From Bradyrhizobium manausense (GTDB lineage: Bacteria; Pseudomonadota; Alphaproteobacteria; Rhizobiales; Xanthobacteraceae), in contig NZ_JAFCKB010000003.1 of NCBI RefSeq assembly GCF_018130615.1, positions 1-64,000 on the forward strand: a stretch of DNA of 64,000 nt, read 5' to 3'. The translations under genes and the position numbers were made by a program. The notes beneath the pieces are model-generated. The model was not told where the DNA came from, searched no databases, and saw only the letters and a list, made by a program, of their open reading frames with translations. Shown piece after piece: positions 11,717-20,782 of this stretch (positions are counted from its first letter, which is position 1; every line of letters begins with the position of its first letter).

Positions 11717-12649
11717 ATGCTCGACGTTCCCCACGCGACGACCGCAGAAAGCAACGAGACCAGTTTCGATCTCCGCAAGGAGGCCGAGGCTGCCGGGATT
11801 ACCGACACGCTGCAACAGCTCGAGCAGGAATTGATCGGGCTCAAGCCGGTCAAGAACCGCGTGCGCCAGATCGCCTCGCTGCTGCTGATCGAACGCATCC
11901 GGCAGCGCGCCGGCCTGGCATCGGCGCCACCGACACTGCACATGTCGTTCACCGGAAATCCCGGCACCGGCAAGACCACGGTGGCGCTGCGCATGGCAAA
12001 GATCCTGCACGGCCTCGGCTTTGTGCGGCGCGGGCAGGTGATCTCGGTGACGCGTGACGATCTCGTCGGGCAATATATCGGCCACACCGCGCCGAAGACG
12101 AAGGAGATCCTGAAGAAGGCGATGGGAGGCGTGCTGTTCATCGACGAGGCCTATTACCTGCACCGCCCCGACAACGAGCGCGACTACGGCCAGGAGGCGA
12201 TCGAGATCCTGCTCCAGGTGATGGAGAACCAGCGTGAGGACCTCGTCGTGATCCTCGCCGGCTACGGCGAGCGGATGACGAGCTTCTTCGCTTCCAATCC
12301 CGGTTTCCGCTCGCGCATCGCTCATCACATCGAGTTTCCGGATTATGCGGAAGCCGAGCTGCTGGTGATCGCCGAGCTGATGCTGAAAGAGCGCGGCTAT
12401 CGCTTCTCGAAGGCGGCTCGCGAGGCTTTTGAGAGGTACATCGCATTGCGCCGGACGCAGCCGTTCTTCTCCAACGCGCGCTCGATCCGCAATGCTGTCG
12501 ACCGCATCCGCCTGCGGCAGGCCGATCGCCTGGTGTCCGATCTTGATCGCATGCTCGATGTCGCCGATCTTGAAACGATTGATCCCGCTGATGTCCTGGC
12601 GAGCCGCGTCTTCAGCGGCGGCGCTGACGCGCGGAGTGTCAAGCCATGA
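11717..12649 (+). CDS. CbbX, red-type RuBisCO activase (AAA+)
   Basis: CbbX is an AAA+ ATPase that frees inhibited red-type RuBisCO by pulling on the CbbL C-terminus, and is itself activated by RuBP. The 310-aa sequence has Walker [10 protein letters not shown] at 80-88, Walker B VLFIDEA ending at 145, the pore segment around [12 protein letters not shown], and sensor arginines in [12 protein letters not shown] precedes ATG 11717; a GTG at 11711 is a possible alternative. Overlaps cbbE by 4 nt (ATGA), implying coupled translation. Confidence 0.96.
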   Translation: MLDVPHATTAESNETSFDLRKEAEAAGITDTLQQLEQELIGLKPVKNRVRQIASLLLIERIRQRAGLASAPPTLHMSFTGNPGTGKTTVALRMAKILHGLGFVRRGQVISVTRDDLVGQYIGHTAPKTKEILKKAMGGVLFIDEAYYLHRPDNERDYGQEAIEILLQVMENQREDLVVILAGYGERMTSFFASNPGFRSRIAHHIEFPDYAEAELLVIAELMLKERGYRFSKAAREAFERYIALRRTQPFFSNARSIRNAVDRIRLRQADRLVSDLDRMLDVADLETIDPADVLASRVFSGGADARSVKP

Positions 12650-13377
12650 CCCGGGAGATCATCATCGCTCCTTCGATCCTGGCCGCTGATTTTGCGCGCC
12701 TCGGTGAAGAGGTGACCGCGATTGACACAGCTGGGGCCGATTGGATCCATTGCGACGTGATGGACGGGCACTTCGTTCCGAACATCAGCTTTGGCGCCGA
12801 TGTCATCAAATCGATCCGGCCGCTGACGAAGAAGACCTTCGACGTGCATTTGATGATCGCACCTGTTGATCCCTATCTGGACGCGTTCGCGAAGGCGGGA
12901 GCCGATGTCATTACCGTGCATGCCGAGGCGGGCGCGCATCTCGATCGTTCGTTGCAGGCGATCCGTGCGCTCGGCAAGAAGGCGGGTGTCAGCCTGTGCC
13001 CCGCGACGCCCGAAAGCGCGATCGAATATGTGCTCGATCGTCTCGATTTGGTGCTGGTGATGACGGTCAACCCGGGCTTCGGCGGCCAGTCCTTCCTCGA
13101 ATCCCAACTCGAGAAGATCGCGCGGCTGCGGAGCATGATCGGCGAGCGGCCGATCCGGCTCGAGGTCGATGGCGGCGTCACGCGCGACAATGCGGCGGCG
13201 GTTGCCGCCGCAGGCGCAGATACGCTTGTGGCGGGTTCCGCTGTGTTTCGGGGCAAGAGCAACGCCGACTATGCCGACAACATCGCTGCCATTCGCGTTG
13301 CGGCAGAGTCCGGCCGGGTTCCGCGCGAAAGTTCCGTGCAGCCGGGACGTGCCGGCGAACGCGTGCGGGCCCGCTAG
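12646..13377 (+). CDS. Ribulose-phosphate 3-epimerase
   Basis: CbbE interconverts xylulose-5-phosphate and ribulose-5-phosphate, the last step before phosphoribulokinase. The 243-aa TIM-barrel protein shows [13 protein letters not shown] at the start, the metal-site segments [12 protein letters not shown] and [16 protein letters not shown], and EVDGGV. Length is normal with a 20-residue tail after the core. Last recognisable member of the cbb operon; its start overlaps the cbbX stop. Confidence 0.95.
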   Translation: MTREIIIAPSILAADFARLGEEVTAIDTAGADWIHCDVMDGHFVPNISFGADVIKSIRPLTKKTFDVHLMIAPVDPYLDAFAKAGADVITVHAEAGAHLDRSLQAIRALGKKAGVSLCPATPESAIEYVLDRLDLVLVMTVNPGFGGQSFLESQLEKIARLRSMIGERPIRLEVDGGVTRDNAAAVAAAGADTLVAGSAVFRGKSNADYADNIAAIRVAAESGRVPRESSVQPGRAGERVRAR

Positions 13378-13555
13378 ATTACGGACGCATTGCGCGTGCA
13401 CGGGACAGTTCCCCGCGGTCCTACGGAGAATCGATCGCAAATCGGCAACAGCCTTCATGCCGGGGTAACCAACGGTCGTGAAGCAGGTGCCCGATTAACG
13501 GCGGCGCAATGCGCCGCGACACAATCTGTGGTTCAAGGACTGCAGAGAGTGTGGG

Positions 13556-14705
13556 ATGCAGATTCAATATCGTCACTGGAATGCAGCTCATGGCTGGCGC
13601 GGAGCGAACGCCCTGCGCGAGCCTGCCCAGCTCGTGCTTTATTTCGGCAGTCGGCAGGCGCTGGCCAGCGGAGCGCGCTATCGCGAGCTGCGTGGTCTTT
13701 ATCCCGATAGTCACATCGTGGGATGCAGCACCGGTGGACAGATCCATGGCGACGACATCAGTGACGATGAAGTGGTCGCTGTGGCCCTGCGTTTCGCGCA
13801 TACGCAGGTGCGAGTGGTGAACGAAGTCATCGAATCGCGCGAGACGTCGCGGGCTTGCGGCGCCCGTCTCGCCCGCCAGGTGATGGCGGAGGCTGGCGGG
13901 GCTGTTCGTTCTGTCCGACGGATTGAGCGTGAACGGCACGGAGCTGCTTGCCGGCCTGACCGAGTTGCTCGGGCCGAATTTGCCCGTCACCGGCGGCCTT
14001 GCCGGCGACGGTGCTCAGTTCGAGCAGACATTGGTGGGGGCTGATGGTGAGCCTTTGCAGAACCGCGTTGCTGCAGTCGGATTCTATGGCAATTCCTTTC
14101 GTTTCACGCATGGCTGCGCCGGTGGTTGGGACGTGTTCGGCCCACGGCGCAAGGTGACGAAGTCGAACGGCCCGGTGGTCGAGGAACTCGACGGCAGTCC
14201 GCCGCTGGATCTCTACACGCGGTATCTCGGCGAGGAAGAGGTCGCGGCGATGCCCGGCTCGGGCCTTGCGTTTCCGTTGCGTATCCACGACGAGTCCGAG
14301 CCCGACCGGCAGATCGTGCGTTCCGTCTTCGCCGTGGACCACAGTGCCCGCACGCTGACGTTTGCGGCCGACATTCCGGAAGGGTGCACCGCACAGCTGA
14401 TGCGCGCCAATTTCGACAGTCTCGCGGCAGGCGCGGGCGAAGCGGGCCGGCAGGCGCGCCGCGCACTTGCAGACGAGATCGCAGGCGACAAGCTTGCGAT
14501 CCTGGTGAGCTGCACCGGCCGTCGCAAGGTCATGGGGCAGCGCACGCAGGATGAGCTCGACGCGGTTGCCGCCGAACTCGGCGACGACGTCACCCGTATC
14601 GGCTTCTATTCTTACGGCGAGATCGCGCCTCCGGTGGCCTCCGGTCGCTGCGAGTTGCACAACCAGACCATGACGGTCACGATGATCGCGGAGGCGGCAG
14701 CGTGA
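13556..14705 (+). pseudogene. FIST sensory-domain protein, frameshifted as written
   Basis: Two frames together make one FIST protein (FIST_N then FIST_C, about 382 aa). The first frame runs from ATG 13556 (GCSTGGQIHGDDISDDEVVA) to about 13900 and then loses similarity; the second carries LFVLSDGLSVNGTELL and continues to 14705. The switch falls at the G-run 13898-13901: one extra G in GGCGGGGCTG explains it. Either a sequencing or assembly error or a true recent frameshift. FIST domains are small-ligand sensors, often beside signalling genes; here the stop overlaps the start of a GGDEF-EAL gene by 4 nt, so it probably feeds that protein. Confidence 0.75.
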
Positions 14706-16579
14706 CCACGCATCGCCTGTTGGCAAGGCAGATCAGGCAGGCGACGGACGAGTCCGGGCAGGTCGACCTGACCAGGCTCGGCGAGCTTGTCAGCGCGGCT
14801 TATGAGGAGAGCGACGGCGATCGCCGGCGCACCGACCGCGCAATCAAGCTGATGATCGAGGAGCTCGAGCAGACGCACAAGCGCGCCGAGCAGGACCTGT
14901 TGCGCGCGCGCGAATTTCTCGACAGCATCATCGAGAACATCCCGATCGCGGTGTTCGCAAAGGACGCGAAGGATTCGCGGTACATCCTGCTCAACCGGGC
15001 CGGCGAAGACTATTACGGCATACCCCGCGAGGAGATGCTCGGGAGGACCCCGGAGCAGATTTTTCCCGACGACATTGCCCGCGTCGTCAGCGAGCAGGAC
15101 CGACGTGTGGTCGACAGCGGCACCCCGATGTTCCTGGAAGGGCATGTGCTCGAGGTCGGCGTCAAGGGCCACGATCGCGTCGTCAATTCGCGCAAACTGT
15201 TGATCAGAGACAGCAACGGCGCAGCACAATATCTGGTCGGCGTGATCGAGGACGTCACCGAGCGGATCACGAACGAAGCGCGGATTAGTCATCTCGCTCA
15301 CCATGACGCGTTGACCGACCTGCCGAACCGCAGCGCTTTCAACGCGGCGCTGGACGAGCGGCTCGAGCGGGCTCAGGAAGCCTCGACCAGCTTTGCCGTC
15401 CTCAGCCTGGATCTCGACCGCTTCAAGGATGTCAACGACGTGTTCGGTCACCCCGTCGGCGACATGATGATGCGGGCGGCCGCCGATCGTCTTGTCGCGG
15501 AGGCCGATTGCGCTTTCGTCGCCCGCATCGGCGGCGACGAGTTCATGATCCTGATGCCCGATGACATCAGGCGTGAAGACGTGCTCTCGCTCGCCGAGCG
15601 TCTGGTCGAGACGATCGGCAAAGAGCTCGAGGTCGACGATTATCTTTCCCATGTCGGCCTCAGTGTCGGCATCGCGGTCTATCCGGACGATGGCGTCGAT
15701 GCGGCGACCCTGCTTGCGAACGCCGATTCGGCGCTCTATCGCGCCAAGCGCGAGGGCCGGGCCAGGGTTTGCTTCTTCGAAACCGCGATGGACCGCGAGC
15801 TGCGCGATCGCAGGCTGTTGCAGCATGATCTGCGTCACGCGCTCGAGCAGAACCAGTTTCAGGTCTACTTCCAGCCGCAGGCGCGAATGGACGGAGAAAT
15901 CATCGGCTTCGAGGCGCTGTTGCGCTGGAACCATCCGATGCGGGGCTTTGTGCCACCCGACCAGTTCATTCCGCTTGCCGAGGAGAACGGGCAGATCATC
16001 GAGATTGGTGAATGGGTGTTGCGTGAGGCCTGCCGCGAGGCGGCGTCGTGGCCGCGGCCATTGCAGGTTGCGGTCAACCTGTCCCCGATCCAGTTCCAGG
16101 CCGGCGACCTCGAGCGCTCCATCCACCAGATCCTGCTGGAGACGGGGCTCGCGCCGATGCGCCTCGAGGTCGAGATCACTGAGGGCGTGCTGATCGGCGA
16201 TTTCACGCGCGCGCTCAATCTGCTGCGGCGGCTGAAGGCGCTCGGCATCCGCATCGCGATGGATGATTTCGGGACAGGGTACTCATCGCTGTCCTATCTG
16301 CAGTCGTTTCCGTTCGACAAGATCAAGATCGATCGCAGCTTCATTCTGAACCTCGAGGCAACGCCGCAATCGGCCGAGATCGTCCGCGCGGTTCTGAGTC
16401 TCGCTCACGCCCTGCACATTCCGGTCGTCGCGGAAGGGGTGGAGACGGAGGCGCAGCGCGCCTTCCTGGAGCGCGAGGCTTGCGAGGAGATGCAGGGCTA
16501 TCTGATCGGGCGGCCCGAACCAATCGAACAGTATTCGAATTTGATCGGCATCAACGTCGAACGCCGCCGCTACGCATAA
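14702..16579 (+). CDS. PAS-GGDEF-EAL cyclic-di-GMP protein
   Basis: A 625-aa cytoplasmic protein: helical N-terminus (1-70), PAS domain (about 70-187, LDSIIENIPIAVFAKD), GGDEF domain with intact GGDEF at 277-281, and EAL domain with EALLRW at 404-409, DDFGTGYSSL and VVAEGVET. Both catalytic motifs are complete, so it may make and break c-di-GMP. The inhibitory I-site (RxxD five residues before GGDEF) is missing. GTG start at 14702 overlaps the FIST gene stop, a sign of coupled translation. No membrane segment; FIST and PAS are the likely inputs. Confidence 0.93.
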   Translation: MTTHRLLARQIRQATDESGQVDLTRLGELVSAAYEESDGDRRRTDRAIKLMIEELEQTHKRAEQDLLRAREFLDSIIENIPIAVFAKDAKDSRYILLNRAGEDYYGIPREEMLGRTPEQIFPDDIARVVSEQDRRVVDSGTPMFLEGHVLEVGVKGHDRVVNSRKLLIRDSNGAAQYLVGVIEDVTERITNEARISHLAHHDALTDLPNRSAFNAALDERLERAQEASTSFAVLSLDLDRFKDVNDVFGHPVGDMMMRAAADRLVAEADCAFVARIGGDEFMILMPDDIRREDVLSLAERLVETIGKELEVDDYLSHVGLSVGIAVYPDDGVDAATLLANADSALYRAKREGRARVCFFETAMDRELRDRRLLQHDLRHALEQNQFQVYFQPQARMDGEIIGFEALLRWNHPMRGFVPPDQFIPLAEENGQIIEIGEWVLREACREAASWPRPLQVAVNLSPIQFQAGDLERSIHQILLETGLAPMRLEVEITEGVLIGDFTRALNLLRRLKALGIRIAMDDFGTGYSSLSYLQSFPFDKIKIDRSFILNLEATPQSAEIVRAVLSLAHALHIPVVAEGVETEAQRAFLEREACEEMQGYLIGRPEPIEQYSNLIGINVERRRYA

Positions 16580-16754
16580 AATTGCACTGCAAGTTCCACG
16601 ATCGGTTCGCCGACAGGAACTATCGCGCGTCTGCGCCTTTAAAAAAAGTTAACCTGAGTTGGGCGGCCGTGCGCTCAAAAAATGTTTTGCACAACTGCCA
16701 TCGGCGTGACGTAAATGAGGGCAATAAGCCCGAGTGAGTACGAGGGAGGGTCTG

Positions 16755-16967
16755 ATGGAAAACGTACGTCGCTACCGCGCGCTGGCGTCCCTCTGTCGTC
16801 AGCAGGCGGCCTATCGGCCGCTCCAGAACTGGCAGTTGCTAGGCCAAGCCGAGCATTTCGAATATCTCGCCGAGATGGCGCTGAAAGCGCATTTTGATGC
16901 GTGCAATGCACAACGCGAGGACGATGCCGTTGCAGCCGCGGCATGGGAGGCCCCTGCCGCAGCGTAA
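16755..16967 (+). CDS. Small conserved soluble protein, ~70-aa family, copy B
   Basis: A 70-aa product starting MENVRRYRALASLCRQQAAY, then PLQNWQLLGQAEHFEYLAEM and an alanine-rich tail. It matches the 69-aa protein at 2844 over the first 45 residues. ATG 16755 is preferred over GTG 16734 because GAGGGAGG lies just before it; the TACGAGGGAG leader is shared with copy A. Function unknown. Confidence 0.7.
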   Translation: MENVRRYRALASLCRQQAAYRPLQNWQLLGQAEHFEYLAEMALKAHFDACNAQREDDAVAAAAWEAPAAA

Positions 16968-16989
16968 GGGTGTGACCGTTCCGCCTTCG

Positions 16990-17826
16990 CTAATGCGACA
17001 TAAGCGTCGGGATCGTCATGGCTTCCAGCATGGCGCGGGTGACGCCGCCGAGAAAGCGCTCCTGCAGGCGGGAGTGGCCGTACCCGCCCATCACCAGCAG
17101 ATCGAGGTTCTCGTCAGCCGCCAGTGACAGGATGGTCGGCTGGATATCGGCGCGCGTGGCCGACAGGCTGACGGCACGGGTCGACAGGCCGCGCCGTCCG
17201 AGATGCTTGGCGAGATTGTTCGCCGAGACGTCGCCGGGGACGGTCTCAGCCTCGTTGATCGCAATGATCACGATTTGCTCGGCGCGCGCCAGAAATGTCG
17301 CTGCATCGCGCAACGCGCGCGCCGCGACGCGGCTGCCGTCCCAGCAGATCCCGATCCGGTTCGCCTTGAAGGCTCCGCGGAACGTATAGGGCAGGAACAG
17401 GACCGGGCCACCGGCCTGAAACAGGATCTCGCGGGGCACGTCGTTGTCGAACGAGACCTGCTCGGGATCCGGCTGAAGCACGACGCTGAGGTCGTGAAGC
17501 CGCGCCATCTCGCCGAGCGAGCCGGCTGCGTCCACCGGAATCGCGCCGAGCGCACGACAGGTGTAGGAAATGTCGGCGCGCGCCGCTTCGCTCTTGAACA
17601 CCGCAAGCGCCGCCTCGGCCCGCTCAACCGCGCGCTCGCGTTCCATCTCGAACACGGCCGCTACGGCAGCGCCGCCTTCCATCACATAAGCCGCGCTGCT
17701 TGCGACATAGCCGATCGCGACAGCATCGACATGGGCATTGAGGTTGGCTGCGAGCGAGATCGAGCCATCGACCACGGCGCGCATCGGCCGCTCGGTCGGG
17801 ACGTGGACGAGAATGTCTTTGTACAT
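16990..17826 (-). CDS. Universal stress protein, tandem UspA domains
   Basis: A 278-aa cytoplasmic protein with two UspA-like halves: MYKDILVHVP at the start, then a second domain ending GGYGHSRLQERFLGGVTRAM, which contains the G-x2-G-x8-9-G nucleotide-loop pattern. The ATG at 17826 has GGAGGCG just upstream. A TTGA-N6-TCAA box 63-76 nt before the start, at the right distance for a class II FNR/FixK promoter, suggests induction under low oxygen. Divergent from degP. Confidence 0.9.
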   Translation of the reverse strand: MYKDILVHVPTERPMRAVVDGSISLAANLNAHVDAVAIGYVASSAAYVMEGGAAVAAVFEMERERAVERAEAALAVFKSEAARADISYTCRALGAIPVDAAGSLGEMARLHDLSVVLQPDPEQVSFDNDVPREILFQAGGPVLFLPYTFRGAFKANRIGICWDGSRVAARALRDAATFLARAEQIVIIAINEAETVPGDVSANNLAKHLGRRGLSTRAVSLSATRADIQPTILSLAADENLDLLVMGGYGHSRLQERFLGGVTRAMLEAMTIPTLMSH

Positions 17827-17888
17827 GGCGGCGCCTCCAATGGACATCATTCGATTTGTCCAGCTTTTCACGGCGCGCAGGGCTCGCG

Positions 17889-17902
17889 TTGAGCTGCATC
17901 AA
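17889..17902. promoter_or_regulatory. FixK/FNR-type box upstream of the universal stress gene
   Basis: TTGAGCTGCATCAA fits the TTGA-N6-TCAA consensus. If centred at -41.5 it places the start of transcription near 17854 on the minus strand, 28 nt before the universal stress protein ATG. In Bradyrhizobium such boxes are read by FixK2. Confidence 0.6.
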
Positions 17903-17992
17903 ATGCACCGCGAGGATCATGCCTGCGTCCGCTGGACGCACCTTTCTTTGCCAAGATTTAATCGCGTGGACGGGACGCCGTAAGGTGACGAC

Positions 17993-18030
17993 GTCCATGT
18001 TGGGTGCAGGGCGACTTACCCAACATGGAC
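17993..18030 (+). promoter_or_regulatory. Perfect 13-bp inverted repeat in the degP leader
   Basis: GTCCATGTTGGGT (17993-18005) and ACCCAACATGGAC (18018-18030) are exact inverse copies around a 12-nt spacer, ending 8 nt before the chosen degP start. It could be a protein operator or an mRNA hairpin that hides the weak ribosome site (GGA lies in the right arm). Confidence 0.65.
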
Positions 18031-18038
18031 ATTTCGAC

Positions 18039-19586
18039 ATGATCGATCGCGTCAATTCCGACACCACCAAGACCCGTACAATTCTGAAGCCGCGTCGGCT
18101 GGCGCTGCTTGGCACCGTGGCCGCGCTTGGCATCGCCGTGCTGGCTGCCTCTCCGGCCTCAACGCCGTTCGGCGTCACCTCCCTGATCTCGCCTGCGCAG
18201 GCCGCTGAGGGGACTGCGACGCCGCCGGGCTTCGGCGACCTCGTCAGCAAGGTCAAGCCGGCCGTCATCTCGGTCCGGGTGAAGATCGACCAGGACAACG
18301 ACAAGAGCGCAATGCTGCAACAGAACCGGATGGATCAGGACGAGAATTCCCCGTTCGACCAGTTCTCGCGGGAGTTCGGGTTCCGCTTTCCGGGTGGCAT
18401 GAACGGCATGCCGCGCCAGCGTCACCAGATGATCACGGGCGAGGGGTCCGGCTTCTTCATCTCGGCCGACGGTTATGCCGTGACCAACAACCATGTCGTC
18501 GACCATGCCGAGTCCGTGCAGGTGACGACAGACGACGGCACGATCTACACCGCGAAAGTGGTCGGTACTGATCCGAAGACCGATCTCGCGCTGATCAAGG
18601 TCGACGGCAAGAAGGACTTTCCGTTCGTCAAATTCGCTGACCAGAAGGCGCGGATCGGCGATTGGGTGGTTGCGGTCGGCAATCCCTTCGGCCTCGGCGG
18701 CACCGTGACCGCCGGCATTGTCTCGGCGAACGGCCGCGACATCGGCAACGGTCCCTATGACGACTTCATCCAGATTGATGCACCGATCAACAAGGGCAAT
18801 TCCGGCGGTCCGGCCTTCGACATGAACGGCAACGTAATTGGCGTGAACACCGCGATCTTCTCGCCGTCGGGCGGCTCGGTCGGCATCGGCTTCGACATTC
18901 CGGCCTCGACCGCAAAGCTCGTCATCGCGCAGCTGAAGGACAAGGGGGCCGTTACCCGCGGCTGGCTCGGCGTGCAGGTGCAGCCGGTGACTGCGGAGAT
19001 CGCCGATAGTCTTGGCCTGAAGGCGGCACGCGGCGCGATCGTGGACAACCCGCAGGATGGTAGCCCGGCGGCGAGGGCCGGCATCGAGGCGGGCGACGTC
19101 ATCACCGCCGTCAACGGCACCGCGATCAAGGACTCCCGCGATCTCGCCCGCACCATCGCCACGCTGGCGCCGGGTACGTCCGTGAAGCTCGACGTCGTCC
19201 ACAAGGGCGACACCAAGACGGTGACGCTCGCGCTCGGCGAACTGCCGAACGAGCGGCAAGCCAAAGGAGGCGACAAGGCTGACGACGGCAAGACGCAGCA
19301 GGCCCCCGGCACGCCGCGCCTCGGCCTCAGCCTGGCGCCGGCTGGCGACGTCCAGGGGGCCGGGCAGAAGGGCGTCGTGGTGACCGAGGTCGACCCGCAG
19401 GGGCCGGCGGCGCAGCACGGCATCCAGACCGGCGACGTCATCCTCAATGTCGGCGGCAAGGCGGTCGCCAATGTCGGCGACGTCCGTTCCGAGCTGGCGC
19501 AGGCCAAATCGTCCGGCAAGAGCAGCGTGCTGTTGCAGGTGAAGAACGCGGAGGCGACCCGGTTCGTCGCGGTGCCGCTCGCCTGA
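18039..19586 (+). CDS. Do-family (DegP/HtrA) periplasmic serine protease
   Basis: A 515-aa envelope quality-control protease. After a long signal region (hydrophobic stretch about 20-40, AQA-A processing near 55) comes the trypsin-like domain with the triad H152 (TNNHVVD), D182 (KTDLALIK) and S255 (GNSGGP), then two PDZ domains (about 300-385 and 420-505). ATG 18039 has no clear Shine-Dalgarno; ATG 17997, in frame, would put the inverted repeat at 17993-18030 inside the gene. A strong terminator follows at 19610. Confidence 0.94.
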   Translation: MIDRVNSDTTKTRTILKPRRLALLGTVAALGIAVLAASPASTPFGVTSLISPAQAAEGTATPPGFGDLVSKVKPAVISVRVKIDQDNDKSAMLQQNRMDQDENSPFDQFSREFGFRFPGGMNGMPRQRHQMITGEGSGFFISADGYAVTNNHVVDHAESVQVTTDDGTIYTAKVVGTDPKTDLALIKVDGKKDFPFVKFADQKARIGDWVVAVGNPFGLGGTVTAGIVSANGRDIGNGPYDDFIQIDAPINKGNSGGPAFDMNGNVIGVNTAIFSPSGGSVGIGFDIPASTAKLVIAQLKDKGAVTRGWLGVQVQPVTAEIADSLGLKAARGAIVDNPQDGSPAARAGIEAGDVITAVNGTAIKDSRDLARTIATLAPGTSVKLDVVHKGDTKTVTLALGELPNERQAKGGDKADDGKTQQAPGTPRLGLSLAPAGDVQGAGQKGVVVTEVDPQGPAAQHGIQTGDVILNVGGKAVANVGDVRSELAQAKSSGKSSVLLQVKNAEATRFVAVPLA

Positions 19587-19609
19587 TCGCTCAATCCTGC
19601 AGCAAATTC

Positions 19610-19636
19610 AAAAGGCGGCCCGCGGGCCGCCTTTTT
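19610..19636 (+). terminator. Intrinsic terminator after degP
   Basis: GGCGGCCCGCGGGCCGCC (19614-19631) is a self-complementary stem flanked by AAAA and TTTTT, 24 nt after the degP stop. Confidence 0.9.
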
Positions 19637-19850
19637 CGTGCGCGACCGCGAGATACCCACAGGGCACCGATAACATTCTCGTTAACGGCAGCAATGATGA
19701 CAGGTTCGTCCGAAAAAGCCGCGTTCGCTCGTCAGACTTCGGAATCGCTTTGGCGGCAATGACGGCGCCGAGGCAGTTGCAGGAGTGGAACTTCGGACGT
19801 CCGGCTGCTTTGTGGAACCGGCCGGTGGTCCGCATTTGATCGGTGCCGAC

Positions 19851-20213
19851 ATGGATCGATTGAAGCTCTCGCTGAAGCTTGCGCTGCTCGCGGCGCCGCT
19901 CGTGATGTCGACCGGAAGTGCCCTGGGACGCGATGACGGCCGCTTCGCCGACTCGCCGCTGAAGCCCTGGTTCGATAGCCTGCGCAGCCATCTCGGTCCG
20001 TGCTGCTCGGACGCCGACGGCGTTGCCGTGGCCGATCCTGATTGGGACTCCCATAATGGTCATTATCGGGTCCGTATCGATGGGGAGTGGGTCGATGTCC
20101 CCGACGAAGCCGTGATCACTGAGCCGAACCGCGCCGGCCGCACCATGGTCTGGCCGGTCAAGACGGCGTTCGGCGTTTCGATCCGCTGCTTCATGCCCGG
20201 CAGCATGATCTGA
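19851..20213 (+). CDS. Exported protein of unknown function
   Basis: A 120-aa precursor with a clear signal peptide (basic start, hydrophobic LALLAAPLVMSTGSALG) and a mature part with FDSLRSHLGPCCSDADG, a paired cysteine, then DSHNGHYRVRIDGEWVDVPD. The pattern recurs in small periplasmic proteins of rhizobia, but I know no function. The upstream GTG at 19785 is less likely because it would bury the signal peptide. Confidence 0.7.
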   Translation: MDRLKLSLKLALLAAPLVMSTGSALGRDDGRFADSPLKPWFDSLRSHLGPCCSDADGVAVADPDWDSHNGHYRVRIDGEWVDVPDEAVITEPNRAGRTMVWPVKTAFGVSIRCFMPGSMI

Positions 20214-20223
20214 CAGGTCGGCG

Positions 20224-20493
20224 CTATCGCTTGGTGGATTTGCGCTTCGAGCTCTTTTTCTTGGTGGTCTTTTTCTTGGACGTCTTTCGCTTCGACGACT
20301 TCTTCGGGACCTTCTTGCCCTTCTTGCGCGCCTCAGAGAGGCCGATCGCAATCGCCTGCTTGCGGCTCTTCACGGGTCCGCCGCGACCGCCCCGTCCGCT
20401 CTTGGCGGTGCCTTTCTTGTAACGCCGCATCTCGCGCTCGACATCATCGCCGGAGCTGCGCGAATAGCGGCGCTTCTTTGCCTTGCGTGCCAT
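20224..20493 (-). CDS. Lysine-rich DUF6496-like, histone-H1-like protein
   Basis: An 89-aa very basic protein: MARKAKKRRYSRSSGDDVER, then the conserved block SRKQAIAIGLSEARKKGKK, then a tail of KKS/KRK repeats like the tail of histone H1. Probably binds DNA or RNA in a stress-related way; this is inference from composition. Promoter on the minus strand fits the general stress consensus (GGAAC-N17-GTT, 20521-20545), which gives a leader of about 20 nt. Confidence 0.75.
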   Translation of the reverse strand: MARKAKKRRYSRSSGDDVEREMRRYKKGTAKSGRGGRGGPVKSRKQAIAIGLSEARKKGKKVPKKSSKRKTSKKKTTKKKSSKRKSTKR

Positions 20494-20520
20494 CAACTCT
20501 CTCCCTTGACCTCGGAAGAG

Positions 20521-20545
20521 AACAGGAGGGCTGACGCAACGTTCC
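20521..20545 (-). promoter_or_regulatory. General-stress (sigma EcfG) promoter candidate, DUF6496 gene
   Basis: On the minus strand GGAAC (20545-20541), 17 nt, GTT (20523-20521). Start of transcription near 20514, about 20 nt before the gene start. Confidence 0.6.
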
Positions 20546-20560
20546 AAAAGCTGTCGCGCC

Positions 20561-20755
20561 TCAGAATGAGTTCGCGAGCTCGATCTCCGCCTCCAGCACC
20601 TGGATGCGGCGCGCGGCTTCGGCAGAGGACAAGCCTCGATCATATTGCGCCGGCTGGTAAGCCTCTTCGCTCAGCCGTTTCAGCCGCAGCCCCTGCGCCC
20701 GGGTCATCTGCTCCATGAGAAAAGCCTTGGCGTCGTATTTACCCTGAACCTGCAT
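20561..20755 (-). CDS. DUF3072-like small protein
   Basis: A 64-aa protein whose middle (MTRAQGLRLKRLSEEAYQP, then GLSSAEAARRIQVLEAEIE) resembles DUF3072, a short helical family with M-T-x-A-Q and a-e-A-x-x-x-I motifs. No signal peptide. It is divergent from the coiled-coil gene at 20817, and both start next to a LexA-type box. GGACGGAGAG lies before the ATG. Confidence 0.7.
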   Translation of the reverse strand: MQVQGKYDAKAFLMEQMTRAQGLRLKRLSEEAYQPAQYDRGLSSAEAARRIQVLEAEIELANSF

Positions 20756-20782
20756 GTTCGCTCTCCGTCCTGAATTCGTGGC

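Noticed and set aside
13923-14705. Second half of the FIST gene as an independent gene
   Set aside because: It starts in mid-domain and the upstream frame supplies the missing N-terminal part, so one frameshifted gene is the better reading.
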